Source: Saccharomonospora piscinae
Lineage (GTDB): Bacteria > Actinomycetota > Actinomycetes > Mycobacteriales > Pseudonocardiaceae
NCBI RefSeq assembly: GCF_005862235.1
Contig: NZ_VCEK01000002.1
Coordinates: forward strand, 248,001-312,000
Direction: 5' to 3'
Length of the DNA stretch: 64,000 bases
Part shown: positions 7,789 to 14,744 of the stretch, piece by piece
Position numbering within the stretch: the stretch's first letter is position 1
How the letters are laid out: every line of letters begins with the position of its first letter
Notes under the pieces: generated by a model
Databases searched by the model: none
The model's input: the letters and a program-made list of their open reading frames with translations, nothing else
What the model was told of the DNA's origin: nothing
Position numbers and translations under genes: made by a program

Positions 7789-9411
7789 TCAAGTCTCCGC
7801 CGTGTCCGCAGCCTGTGTAGCCGTGTCCGCAGGTTGTGTAGCCGTGTCCGCAGGTTGTGTAGCCGTGTCCGCACTTCTCGCACGAGCCCCGACGAGGCGC
7901 AACCACGCGGTCAGGTCGGCGACCGCCGTGCCCCGGAAACCCACGTGGCCGTCCGGCCGGACGGCCACCATCCGCCGTCCCGGTCGGCTCGTGAGCCGGT
8001 GGACCGACACGGGACAGTCCTCGACCACGGAAGCGCCGACCTCCTCGGCGTCGCGGGCGAGCAGCACGTGAACCCCCGGCCGTGCGGTCAGCCGGTGCAG
8101 CCGGGTTCGCATCCCGTCGCAGGTCACGGTCTCGTCGGGCAAACGATCACCCGCCCGTGGTCCCGGCCCGCCGGCCCACCGTTCACTCGACAACGCACTG
8201 CCGCGATAGCGCACCCACCCCTGCGACAGCAGCCGGACCACGGGAGCCAGCAGCGTCGGGCGAGTGAGCGACGGAACGACCGGCGCGAGCAACGGCGCCA
8301 CGGTGCCGCGCAGGAACGCCGGCGCCGGGTGCCCCGCGGCCTCGGCGAAGAACACCAGGTGGGTCAGCGCCAGCACCTGCCGGGCGACCGGGCGCCGCTC
8401 CCGCTCGTAGGAGTCGAGCATCGTGTCAGGCTCGTCGGCGTGTGCGGCGAACGGCAGTTTCCAGCCGAGGTTCACCGCGTCGAGAATGCCGGTGTTCATG
8501 CCCTGGGCGGCGGCCGGCGAGTGCGTGTGCGCCGCGTCGCCCACGAGGAACACGCGACCGTGCCGGAACGCCGCAGCCAGGCGGTGTTGCAGCCGGACCC
8601 GTGCCGACCACGCCACCCGGCCGACGGCGACATCGAATCCGGCGACGTCGAGGAGCTCACGCAACTCCGGCCGCGGCACCGGCTGCCCCGGCTGTCCGAA
8701 CGGCGCGTCGCCGCCCCGGCTCGGGCGCGTGGCGAGCAGCCGCCAAGGCGCGCCTTCCCCCAGGGCGAACAGGAACACCAACCCGTCCCGGCCCGCCGCG
8801 ACATGCAGGACGCCGGCATCGAGATCGCTGTCCAGATCGAGGTCCGCGAGCACCACTTCCTCGCGGTAGGCACGACCGCGCCAGTCGATGCCCGTGGCCC
8901 GGCGCACGGTGCTGTCCTGACCGTCGCAACCGGCGACGGCACCACACGAGACCGGCTCGGCACCGCCGTCGTCCCGGCGCAGGGTGACGGTGGCCTCGGC
9001 GCGGTCCTGCGCGAGTCCGACGGCCGCCACGCCGCGCTCCACCGGCACGCCGCGTTCCTCCAATGCCTCGGCGAGCACCTGTTCGACATCGGCCTGCCGC
9101 AGGAGGGTCAGGTGGGGAAACGCGGTGTCGCGCAGGGCCACGTCGGCCAGCGTGGTCGACACGACGCGGCGGCCGAGATGCAGTCGCGCCGATGGGGAGG
9201 GATCGCCCCGCCGGAGCAGCCGCTCCACCACGCCGAGCGGGCGCAGGCTCTCCAGCGTGCGCGGATGCACGATCATCGCGCGCGACGGGCGGAACGGTTC
9301 GCGCCGACGCTCCACGATCCGGACGCTGGCGCCGTGCGCGCACGCCTGCAACGCAGTGGTCAACCCAGCCGGCCCGGCGCCGACCACGAGCACGTCCGGA
9401 CGGTCGGTCAT
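7789..9411 (-). CDS. FAD-dependent aromatic-type monooxygenase
   Basis: A 540-residue class A flavoprotein monooxygenase (PheA/TetX/UbiH group). The N-terminal dinucleotide-binding motif is VLVVGAGPAGLTTALQACA; CDGQDSTVRRATGI is the DG motif region near residue 160; VFLVGDAAHTHSPAAAQGMN near 280 is the GD motif that binds the FAD ribityl chain. It ends with the thioredoxin-like C-terminal domain common in phenol hydroxylases. The ATG at 9411 overlaps the stop of the preceding gene (ATGA). The substrate cannot be read from sequence. The last about 26 residues are encoded by the 21-bp repeat and run ADTATQPADTATQP-like, which no family member needs for catalysis. The stop lies at 7789. Confidence 0.88.
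   Translation of the reverse strand: MTDRPDVLVVGAGPAGLTTALQACAHGASVRIVERRREPFRPSRAMIVHPRTLESLRPLGVVERLLRRGDPSPSARLHLGRRVVSTTLADVALRDTAFPHLTLLRQADVEQVLAEALEERGVPVERGVAAVGLAQDRAEATVTLRRDDGGAEPVSCGAVAGCDGQDSTVRRATGIDWRGRAYREEVVLADLDLDSDLDAGVLHVAAGRDGLVFLFALGEGAPWRLLATRPSRGGDAPFGQPGQPVPRPELRELLDVAGFDVAVGRVAWSARVRLQHRLAAAFRHGRVFLVGDAAHTHSPAAAQGMNTGILDAVNLGWKLPFAAHADEPDTMLDSYERERRPVARQVLALTHLVFFAEAAGHPAPAFLRGTVAPLLAPVVPSLTRPTLLAPVVRLLSQGWVRYRGSALSSERWAGGPGPRAGDRLPDETVTCDGMRTRLHRLTARPGVHVLLARDAEEVGASVVEDCPVSVHRLTSRPGRRMVAVRPDGHVGFRGTAVADLTAWLRLVGARARSADTATQPADTATQPADTATQAADTAET
7800..7875. repeat. 21-bp tandem repeat, three copies plus a partial
   Basis: Unit CCGTGTCCGCAGSYTGTGTAG occupies 7800-7820, 7821-7841 and 7842-7862, followed by a partial copy that diverges after CCGTGTCCGCA. 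The repeat lies inside the 3' end of the monooxygenase gene and, read on the minus strand, encodes its ADTATQP-type tail. Related copies occur at 10019, 27018 and 52110. Confidence 0.95.
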
Positions 9412-9956
9412 GGCGCTTCGACCACCCGCCACCAGGGATGTGTTCCTGCCGCAGTGTCGCGGTCCGGGTCGGCGAGCAGCGTGTCCCGCCGCACGTCGGG
9501 CACCACGTGGTAGTCGATCGACCCAGGCTCGCTCACCAGTTCCAGGACCCGCCACAGCGACCGCGCGTAGTACTCCGCCTGCTCCGCGCCGTCCCACTCG
9601 TACAGGCCCCGGTAGCGGCCCCGGTCGTCGTGGGCTAGCCACAGTTTGGACACGAACCCGTCGTAGCCGACGAACAGGGGCGTGTTGAGCACGCTCTCCC
9701 GTTCGAACACGGCATGTCCCCGCCCCCGGACCCAGCGCAGCCGGAACGTCACCACAAGCACGCAGGGTTCCTTCGGTTCCAACGCCACGGCCGTCTCGCG
9801 GTACACGCGCCCGACGGTGCCGTCGGCGAACGTCAGGTACCACCCGACAGTTCCGCGCGGCCACACCACTTGGCGGCGGGCGAGCAACACCAGGCTGCGT
9901 GCCATGCATCGTGCGGTGGCCCGCCAAGCGACACTCCTCGGCAGTGGCCCGCTCAT
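9408..9956 (-). CDS. Conserved hypothetical protein coupled to the monooxygenase
   Basis: A 182-residue protein that I do not recognise. It is rich in aromatic residues and arginine, has no signal peptide or membrane segment, and shows alternating beta-strand-like stretches such as LVVTFRLRWV and GFVSKLWLAHD. A stretch near residues 115-140 (YEWDGAEQAEYYARSLWRVL) looks like an amphipathic helix and is the most family-like part. It overlaps the FAD monooxygenase start by four bases, which suggests a shared pathway and perhaps a substrate-binding or dimeric-barrel accessory role. The ATG at 9956 is preferred; longer versions would run into the repeat and the deaminase stop. Confidence 0.6.
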   Translation of the reverse strand: MSGPLPRSVAWRATARCMARSLVLLARRQVVWPRGTVGWYLTFADGTVGRVYRETAVALEPKEPCVLVVTFRLRWVRGRGHAVFERESVLNTPLFVGYDGFVSKLWLAHDDRGRYRGLYEWDGAEQAEYYARSLWRVLELVSEPGSIDYHVVPDVRRDTLLADPDRDTAAGTHPWWRVVEAP

Positions 9957-10018
9957 GACCACCACGGTCCCCGGCCGAGCCTCGCCGCCGCCAGTGGCGA
10001 ACGTCCCGCCCCGACCCG

Positions 10019-10039
10019 CCGTGTCCGCAGCCTGCGTAA
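10019..10039. repeat. Single copy of the 21-bp repeat
   Basis: CCGTGTCCGCAGCCTGCGTAA, one mismatch from the 52110 version. It sits four bases beyond the stop codon of the deaminase gene and upstream of the 9956 start. The core CGCAGCCTGCG is a perfect palindrome around a central C. Confidence 0.85.
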
Positions 10040-10042
10040 CCG

Positions 10043-10462
10043 CTAGATCGGCTCCCCATCGAACACCGTCGCCCACCAGTGCGACTGGAGTTCACCCAGG
10101 GTGACCATCCGCCACAACGCCGGGTCGTTCGCCTCGGGAACGGCGACCTCCACGCCGGGACCGTAGAAGCGAAGGCGTTCCTGACACACTCCACACGGGC
10201 TCAGCACCCAGAAACCGCGCCCCTGGTCAGCGCGCACCACGCACACCGAAGCCACGACCGGCCTGCCGATCCGATATGCCTCGCACAGCGCACCGACCTC
10301 GTGGCAGAGCTCGACCGCCGGATTGACGACCTCCGGGGCGGTGCTCGTGAGGAGAGTGCCATCGTCGAGCGCCATGGCCGCGGCGCCGGCCCAGTCTCGT
10401 CCGGGGAAACGGGAGTCGACGAGGTCCGCGGCCGCGGCAACGAGTCTCGTGCCCAGATCCAT
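10043..10462 (-). CDS. Cytidine deaminase-like zinc enzyme
   Basis: A 139-residue member of the cytidine deaminase superfamily, close to the usual 130-140. The zinc ligands look intact: a Cys-x-Glu at ELCHEVGALCEA (near residue 52) and SPCGVCQERL near 90. Classical CDA has Cys-Ala-Glu; here the middle residue is His, and this clade is also found as stand-alone deaminases in other actinomycetes. Its substrate could be cytidine/deoxycytidine or a related aminopyrimidine or blasticidin-like compound. The ATG at 10462 is used. It is transcribed divergently from the EamA transporter, with 126 bases between. Confidence 0.75.
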   Translation of the reverse strand: MDLGTRLVAAAADLVDSRFPGRDWAGAAAMALDDGTLLTSTAPEVVNPAVELCHEVGALCEAYRIGRPVVASVCVVRADQGRGFWVLSPCGVCQERLRFYGPGVEVAVPEANDPALWRMVTLGELQSHWWATVFDGEPI

Positions 10463-10588
10463 GACGTGAACCTACGCGAGCGCGTTGAGCGCCACGTCCG
10501 TTTTCCGCCGGAAGCCGCGCAGCGCTTCGTGTTCCGATCGCACCCGCCCGAGTGCGCGCACTGCCACGGTCTCCGAGGAGCCTCCCCC

Positions 10589-11476
10589 ATGTCCGAAACA
10601 GCCGGTTCCCGACTGTTGCCGCTCCAGTTCGCCGCGCTGTCACTGGCGTGGGGATCGAGTTTCCTGTTCATGAAGGTCGGCCTCGACGGCCTCTCCCCAC
10701 TTCAGATCGTGACGGCGCGGATGGTTCTGGGCGCGTTCACGCTGGTCACGATTACCGCCGTGCTGCGGGTGTCGTTGCCCCGATCGGCACGCGCGTGGGG
10801 GCACATCGGCGTTGTCTCGCTGCTGCTGTGTGTGCTGCCGTTCTCGCTTTTCGCCTGGGCGGGGCAGCACATCAGCTCCGGGCTGTCGAGCATCTACAAC
10901 GCGACCACGCCGTTGATGACGCTGCTCGTCACGGCCGCGGCGCTGCGCACGGAGCGCCCGCATCGGGGCCAGCTCGCGGGGCTGGCACTCGGCCTGCTCG
11001 GGGTGCTGATCGTGCTCGCCCCGTGGCAGCTCACGGAGAAGCCGACAGTGGGCAGTGTCGCGGGCCAGCTCGCGTGCCTGGCCGCCACCGCGAGTTACGG
11101 GGCCGCGTTCGTCTACCTCCGCCGCCACGTGTCGCCACTCGGCCTCCCCGCTGCGGCGGTCGCCACGGTTCAGGTCGGTCTCGGCGCGGCGGCACTGCTG
11201 GTGACGGTGCCGTTCCTCGACGCTCAACCGGTGTCCCTGACCCCGACGGTCATCGCGAGCATGGTCGGGCTCGGCGCCTTCGGAACGGGGGCCGCCTACA
11301 TCTGGAACACCAATCTCGTCGCGGGCTGGGGCGCCACGGCGGCATCGGGCGTCACCTACCTGACCCCGGTGGTCGGAGTCGCCCTCGGCGCCGTGGTGCT
11401 GGGCGAGATCGTGACCTGGAACCAGCCGGTCGGCGCCGCGCTCGTGATCGCGGGAATCGTGCTCAGTCGTCGGTAG
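10589..11476 (+). CDS. EamA-family (DMT superfamily) exporter
   Basis: A 295-residue integral membrane protein with about ten predicted hydrophobic segments arranged as two EamA repeats (roughly residues 8-140 and 150-293). Typical family stretches are SLAWGSSFLFMKVGLDGLSP in the first helix pair and TYLTPVVGVALGAVVLGE in the penultimate helices. The ATG at 10589 has GAGGAG about nine bases upstream; the longer in-frame ORF upstream is antisense to the deaminase. Such proteins export amino acids, nucleosides or drugs. The divergent deaminase makes a nucleoside-type substrate attractive but unproven. Confidence 0.88.
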   Translation: MSETAGSRLLPLQFAALSLAWGSSFLFMKVGLDGLSPLQIVTARMVLGAFTLVTITAVLRVSLPRSARAWGHIGVVSLLLCVLPFSLFAWAGQHISSGLSSIYNATTPLMTLLVTAAALRTERPHRGQLAGLALGLLGVLIVLAPWQLTEKPTVGSVAGQLACLAATASYGAAFVYLRRHVSPLGLPAAAVATVQVGLGAAALLVTVPFLDAQPVSLTPTVIASMVGLGAFGTGAAYIWNTNLVAGWGATAASGVTYLTPVVGVALGAVVLGEIVTWNQPVGAALVIAGIVLSRR

Positions 11477-11498
11477 CCCGGCACGCGGTCGAGCCGCC

Positions 11499-11885
11499 TC
11501 AGGCGTGCTGCGCGAGCTGGATCAGGTTGCCGCAGGTGTCGTCGAGCACCGCGGTGACGACGGGGCCCATCTCCAGCGGCTCCTGGGTGAAGGTCACGCC
11601 GAGGTCGCGCAGCCTGCGGTACTCGGCGTGCAGGTCGTCCACGGCGAACGACGTGGCCGGGATGCCGTCGGCGACCAGCGCCTCCTTGTACGGCCGCACG
11701 GCGGGGTGGCCGTCGGGCTCCAACAGCAGTTCGGTGCCGTCCGGGTCGTCGGGCGAGACCACGGTGAGCCAGCGGTCCGTGCCCATCGGGATGTCGTTCT
11801 TCGTCACGAAGCCGAGTACCTCGGTGTAGAAGCGCTGGGCCTTGTCCTGGTCGTCGACGAAGACACTGGACAGATGGATTCTCAT
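11499..11885 (-). CDS. VOC/glyoxalase-fold protein
   Basis: A 128-residue protein of the vicinal-oxygen-chelate superfamily. It starts MRIHLSSVFVDDQDKAQRFY, the usual first beta-alpha unit, and ends DDTCGNLIQLAQHA, the usual last strand with its 'GN.I.L' signature. Members include glyoxalases, dioxygenases and antibiotic-binding proteins; substrate is not predictable. The ATG overlaps the stop of the upstream ArsR gene (ATGA), a very common ArsR-VOC pairing in actinomycetes. Confidence 0.85.
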   Translation of the reverse strand: MRIHLSSVFVDDQDKAQRFYTEVLGFVTKNDIPMGTDRWLTVVSPDDPDGTELLLEPDGHPAVRPYKEALVADGIPATSFAVDDLHAEYRRLRDLGVTFTQEPLEMGPVVTAVLDDTCGNLIQLAQHA

Positions 11886-12175
11886 GGCGATTCCTCGGGG
11901 TGGTCCGGCCTGAGCCAGCGTGTGAGGGCGCGCTCAAGCGGTTCGGTGTTCAGGTCGTGGAACTTGTAGCGGCCCTGCCGCCTTGGCCGGACGAGATCCG
12001 CCGCCTCCAACACGGCGAGGTGCTGGCTGATCGCCTGCCGGGTCAGGTTCAGTTCGTGCTTGGTGACCAGCCGGGTGCAGAGCTCGAACAGGGACTGGCC
12101 GTCGCGGTCCACCAGTTCGTCGAGGATGCGACGACGGGTGGAGTCGGCCAGGGCTTTGAAGACGTCGTCCGCCAC
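11882..12175 (-). CDS. ArsR-family transcriptional regulator
   Basis: About 97 residues from a GTG at 12175. It starts VADDVFKALADSTRRRIL, the classic ArsR N-terminus, followed by LNLTRQAISQHLAVLEAADL (recognition helix) and the wing RRQGRYKFHDL. No clear metal-binding Cys cluster is present (only one Cys in helix 2), so it is more likely of the non-metal subgroup. The ORF is open further upstream to 12244 but those residues look non-homologous. It is cotranscribed with the VOC gene and probably autoregulated through the inverted repeat just upstream. Confidence 0.85.
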   Translation of the reverse strand: MADDVFKALADSTRRRILDELVDRDGQSLFELCTRLVTKHELNLTRQAISQHLAVLEAADLVRPRRQGRYKFHDLNTEPLERALTRWLRPDHPEESP

Positions 12176-12187
12176 GTTCCCAGCATA

Positions 12188-12205
12188 GGCAAGCAGGCAC
12201 TTGCC
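12188..12205. promoter_or_regulatory. Inverted repeat, candidate ArsR operator
   Basis: GGCAAG-N6-CTTGCC, a perfect 6-bp inverted repeat, 13 bases upstream of the chosen ArsR start. Position and symmetry fit an autoregulatory site. Confidence 0.4.
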
Positions 12206-12243
12206 CATCAACCGAGACCCGAACTGGACGCCCACACACAGCA

Positions 12244-12277
12244 AAACAGCCCGCCTCGCGAACGAGACGGGCTGTTT
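12244..12277. terminator. Bidirectional terminator after the tRNA cluster
   Basis: AAACAGCCCGCCTCG and CGAGACGGGCTGTTT pair around a short CGAA loop with one mismatch. Read on the minus strand it is followed by TTTTGC, so it can stop transcription of the tRNA operon before it enters the ArsR gene. Confidence 0.8.
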
Positions 12278-12293
12278 GTGCAGCTCACGAGCG

Positions 12294-12367
12294 TGGCCAG
12301 GGCCGGGATCGAACCGGCGACCTTCCGCTTTTCAGGCGGACGCTCGTACCAACTGAGCTACCTGGCC
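12294..12367 (-). tRNA. tRNA-Phe (GAA)
   Basis: A 74-base cloverleaf on the minus strand. Acceptor GGCCAGG pairs with CCTGGCC, the anticodon loop is CTGAAAA (GAA), and the T-arm is GGTTCGATCC. It is the last of three tRNAs in a row. Confidence 0.95.
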
Positions 12368-12398
12368 AGAACGCCGGTGTAGCACCGGAACGCCGTGG

Positions 12399-12472
12399 CG
12401 ACCCTGACGGGACTCGAACCCGCGACCTTCGCCGTGACAGGGCGACGCGCTAACCAACTGCGCCACAGGGCC
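12399..12472 (-). tRNA. tRNA-Asp (GTC)
   Basis: A 74-base cloverleaf on the minus strand. Acceptor GGCCCTG pairs with CAGGGTC, the anticodon loop is CTGTCAC (GTC), and the T-arm is GGGTTCGAGTCCC. Confidence 0.95.
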
Positions 12473-12491
12473 TTGATTTCTTCAGTTGTAG

Positions 12492-12564
12492 TACTCCCAA
12501 CGGGATTCGAACCCGCGTTGCCGCCTTGAAAGGGCGGAGTCCTAGGCCGCTGGACGATGGGAGC
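12492..12564 (-). tRNA. tRNA-Glu (TTC)
   Basis: A 73-base cloverleaf on the minus strand. Acceptor GCTCCCA pairs with TGGGAGT, the anticodon loop is CTTTCAA (TTC), and the T-arm is GGGTTCGAATCCC. It is first in the tRNA operon Glu-Asp-Phe. Confidence 0.95.
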
Positions 12565-12901
12565 CCAGTCGGTTTCGGAGTAGTCCGATCGACCGTGCTC
12601 TCAGGTCCCCCTGGGAGCGAGACCTAGTCTACGACACCCCGGAACCCCCCTTCCACGGGGGGTCACTTAGCCCCGCGGACCGTCACCGACCAGGCACGAT
12701 CTCACCGGGCCCCACGAAACCGGCGGGGTGGGCACAGCGGCACCGTTCGCACACCCGCGGCGGACCGCGACCACAACCGCGACGGCGTTATGAAAGTCCT
12801 CCTGCGTTGTTCACGAAAGCGAAAGACCTTCCGGTGATGCGGTGCCGTAGACGGCAATCGATTGCTCGACACCCGGAGCGAGCAGTATTTTGACGGCGGG
12901 T
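12565..12901. other. Gene-free stretch upstream of the tRNA operon
   Basis: No convincing gene. It must contain the tRNA promoter: on the minus strand TAGACT at 12631-12626 is a fair -10, but no good -35 stands 17 bases before it. A hairpin ACCCCCC-TTCCAC-GGGGGGT lies at 12644-12663. Confidence 0.4.
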
Positions 12902-12938
12902 TGCCCAGGTGCACGACCAGGGGGTGTGCATCTGGGCA
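12902..12938. terminator. Hairpin after the small gene at 12953
   Basis: TGCCCAGGTGCAC and GTGCATCTGGGCA pair with one mismatch around an 11-base loop, 15 bases beyond the stop of the 81-residue gene. No T-run follows, as is usual in high-G+C actinomycetes. Confidence 0.5.
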
Positions 12939-12952
12939 CCTCGTCTCTCGGA

Positions 12953-13198
12953 TCACTGCTGCACCGGGCTGTGCCCACTGTCGTCGGGCGTCAACCCGAG
13001 CATGTCCAGCAGTTGAGCGCAGTCCTCCGCCCCGGTCGCGCCGTGGGCGACGGCGAGGCGCGCCCGGCGCACCTGGTCGTCGGACACGCGCGGAGCGTCA
13101 TGACCGGCTCGCTGCGCGGGCACACCCGCGTACCCGGCTCCGTGGCCCTCTCCCTCGTAACGAAGGAGAAACTGCCGCACCTCGACCGATCCGCTCAT
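12953..13198 (-). CDS. Small conserved hypothetical protein
   Basis: 81 residues, with an excellent ribosome site (GGAGGAG five bases before the ATG at 13198). It has no signal peptide or membrane segment. The second half, from VSDDQVRRARLAVAHGATGA to EDCAQLLDMLGLTP, looks like two amphipathic helices with a single Cys. I do not recognise the family. Gly-rich first half and Ser/Gln-rich end are probably disordered. Confidence 0.6.
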   Translation of the reverse strand: MSGSVEVRQFLLRYEGEGHGAGYAGVPAQRAGHDAPRVSDDQVRRARLAVAHGATGAEDCAQLLDMLGLTPDDSGHSPVQQ

Positions 13199-13567
13199 GA
13201 CTCCTCCAAGGGCTCGACTTGTGTGGCCGCGAGGCTAGCGACCACGCCGAAACACCCGCAGCCCCCCGGAGAGTGAACTCGACATCACGGAGCGTGCGCG
13301 CTCCACCCGGCCGAGCGGCTGCGACGATGAACGTTGCACGACAACCGGGTAACGACACGGGGGGCCTTTTTCGTTCCAGCACTCGCGATCGTGCTGCCTG
13401 TCGTGTAAGAATCGACGTGCTGACACACCCCCGGTCAGCGCCTGTGGAGATCCCCTCCGGCCCCCGCGTTCCTCCCCCTGGCGCGGGGGCCTCTCCATGT
13501 CCGCACTCCGCCACGGGCTATGGCGCGGAGCACAGGTGACTGACCGCCGAGACAGAACCGTTATCGT
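13199..13567. other. Gene-free stretch with a strong GC hairpin
   Basis: No ORF here looks real. GGCCCCCGCG (13459-13468) and CGCGGGGGCC (13482-13491) form a perfect 10-bp stem with a 13-base loop. GGGGGGCCTTTTT at about 13362-13374 resembles the end of an intrinsic terminator but lacks a clear upstream arm. A small RNA is possible but not shown. Confidence 0.35.
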
Positions 13568-14017
13568 GTGGGCGTGCCTCTTCCCTCATTCGGACGCAGC
13601 CGAAACACCGGCGGAAAGACCGAGAGCCCGCCACGCCGTGGTGGGCGCTCCGCTCCGCCCTCCGCCGAGACGGGCGGCGACGATCCGGAGCTGTCCAGCT
13701 ACCTCGCGGCACTCGCTCCCGAGCGCGACGTCGAGAGCACCGGCTCGGGGCGGCGGTTCGGCGAGGCGCAGGTCTACCAGTTGCGGCTGAGCCTCGCGGC
13801 CGGGCAGCAGCTCAAGGAGCTGGCTTCCGAACTCGGGACGTCGCCGCAGGCGCTCGCGCAGGAGTGGATTCTCGACCGGCTCGCGGGCGAGTACGGCACC
13901 CCAATGGGCGCGCGTGCCCCCTCCGGCGACCGGAGCGCCGACGAGCCCGCCACCGACGAGCTGTATCTCGACCAGCACCAGTGGCCGGGGGAGCCCGAAC
14001 CCGGCCGCTACCGCTGA
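13568..14017 (+). CDS. Conserved hypothetical protein with RHH-like central segment
   Basis: 149 residues; GTG at 13568 (or 13574). The first about 45 residues are basic and disordered. The middle, near residues 68-105 (YQLRLSLAAGQQLKELASEL followed by GTSPQALAQEWILDRL), fits a strand-helix-helix of the ribbon-helix-helix type used by small DNA-binding proteins. The C-terminus is acidic and ends in an LDQHQWPGE stretch. There is no ribosome site in front of either GTG. Function is unknown; DNA binding is inferred only from the helix pattern. It is convergent with the cold-shock gene through a strong shared terminator. Confidence 0.55.
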   Translation: MGVPLPSFGRSRNTGGKTESPPRRGGRSAPPSAETGGDDPELSSYLAALAPERDVESTGSGRRFGEAQVYQLRLSLAAGQQLKELASELGTSPQALAQEWILDRLAGEYGTPMGARAPSGDRSADEPATDELYLDQHQWPGEPEPGRYR

Positions 14018-14037
14018 CGACCCAGACCCCAGACACA

Positions 14038-14074
14038 ACGAGCCCCGGTGCGGATCGACCGCACCGGGGCTCGT
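14038..14074. terminator. Strong bidirectional terminator
   Basis: A perfect 16-bp stem: ACGAGCCCCGGTGCGG (14038-14053) with its exact inverse at 14059-14074, around the 5-base loop ATCGA. It separates two convergent genes (ends at 14017 and 14094). Confidence 0.9.
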
Positions 14075-14093
14075 TCGTGTCAGAGAGGCGTTG

Positions 14094-14297
14094 TCAGAGA
14101 GCGCGCACCCTCTGTGCCTGAGGACCCTTCTGGCCCTGTCCGACCTCGAACTCCACCCGCTGGTTCTCCTCCAGCGTGCGGAAACCGCGGCCTTCGATCT
14201 CCGAGTAGTGGACGAACACGTCGCCCTCGCCACCGTCCTGGGCGATGAACCCGAAGCCCTTCTCGGCGTTGAACCACTTCACAGTGCCTTGCGCCAC
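14094..14297 (-). CDS. Cold-shock protein, CspA family
   Basis: 67 residues from a GTG at 14297, with GAGGAG seven bases upstream. It is a single OB-fold cold-shock domain: [15 protein letters not shown] holds RNP1 and DVFVHYSEI holds RNP2, both nucleic-acid-binding. The C-terminus [15 protein letters not shown] is standard. Such proteins act as RNA chaperones and are often abundant. Length and sequence are normal for actinobacterial Csp. Confidence 0.97.
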   Translation of the reverse strand: MAQGTVKWFNAEKGFGFIAQDGGEGDVFVHYSEIEGRGFRTLEENQRVEFEVGQGQKGPQAQRVRAL

Positions 14298-14744
14298 CGT
14301 TGTACTCCTCGTTGCTGTTCCGCATGGACGCCGCCGGAGCGACGCCCCGGCCGTCCCGGGCGGTTCCAACACAACGAGCACGTCAGCACGTGGCCCACGG
14401 GCTCGCGTCAGAAGTTCCGCGAGTGTGAAGCCACGAACACGCAAAACGACGGCCACCCCGAAGCCTACCGGCATTCGGCGGTTTGCGAACCCCCTGAGCG
14501 CCGGTTTGGCCCATCCGGGCGGATCATGCTCGAAAGGGTTGCGCACGGCGCGGTCATCACGATCACACCCTCGGTGACTCCTGGACTGTCAGCTCACATC
14601 CGTCTCCAGGAGGGAACACGGAGCGGATTCACCAACGTCACTACAACGGGTGAACTGACTCGAAGGTGTGAGTGTGATCACCTTTTATGGGGGGCAACGA
14701 ACACTCATCCCACGACGTCAGTCAGATACGCGGGGAGAAGGGGC
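14298..14744. other. Divergent intergenic region, csp and L,D-transpeptidase
   Basis: Contains the untranslated leader of the cold-shock gene (these are typically long) and the promoter of the L,D-transpeptidase gene. GGAAC at 14613-14617 and CGTC at 14636-14639 are separated by 18 bases and resemble an ECF-sigma promoter about 105 bases before the ATG at 14745; this is a weak match. No gene seen. Confidence 0.3.

Noticed and set aside
7800-7875. CRISPR array
   Set aside because: Units are head-to-tail with no unique spacers and partly coding; no cas genes in the window.
12626-12654. Promoter of the tRNA-Glu-Asp-Phe operon
   Set aside because: A -10-like TAGACT is present but no -35 element stands at the right spacing.
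14613-14639. ECF-sigma promoter in front of the L,D-transpeptidase gene as a firm call
   Set aside because: GGAAC-N18-CGTC is a loose match likely to occur by chance in GC-rich DNA; kept only as a remark.
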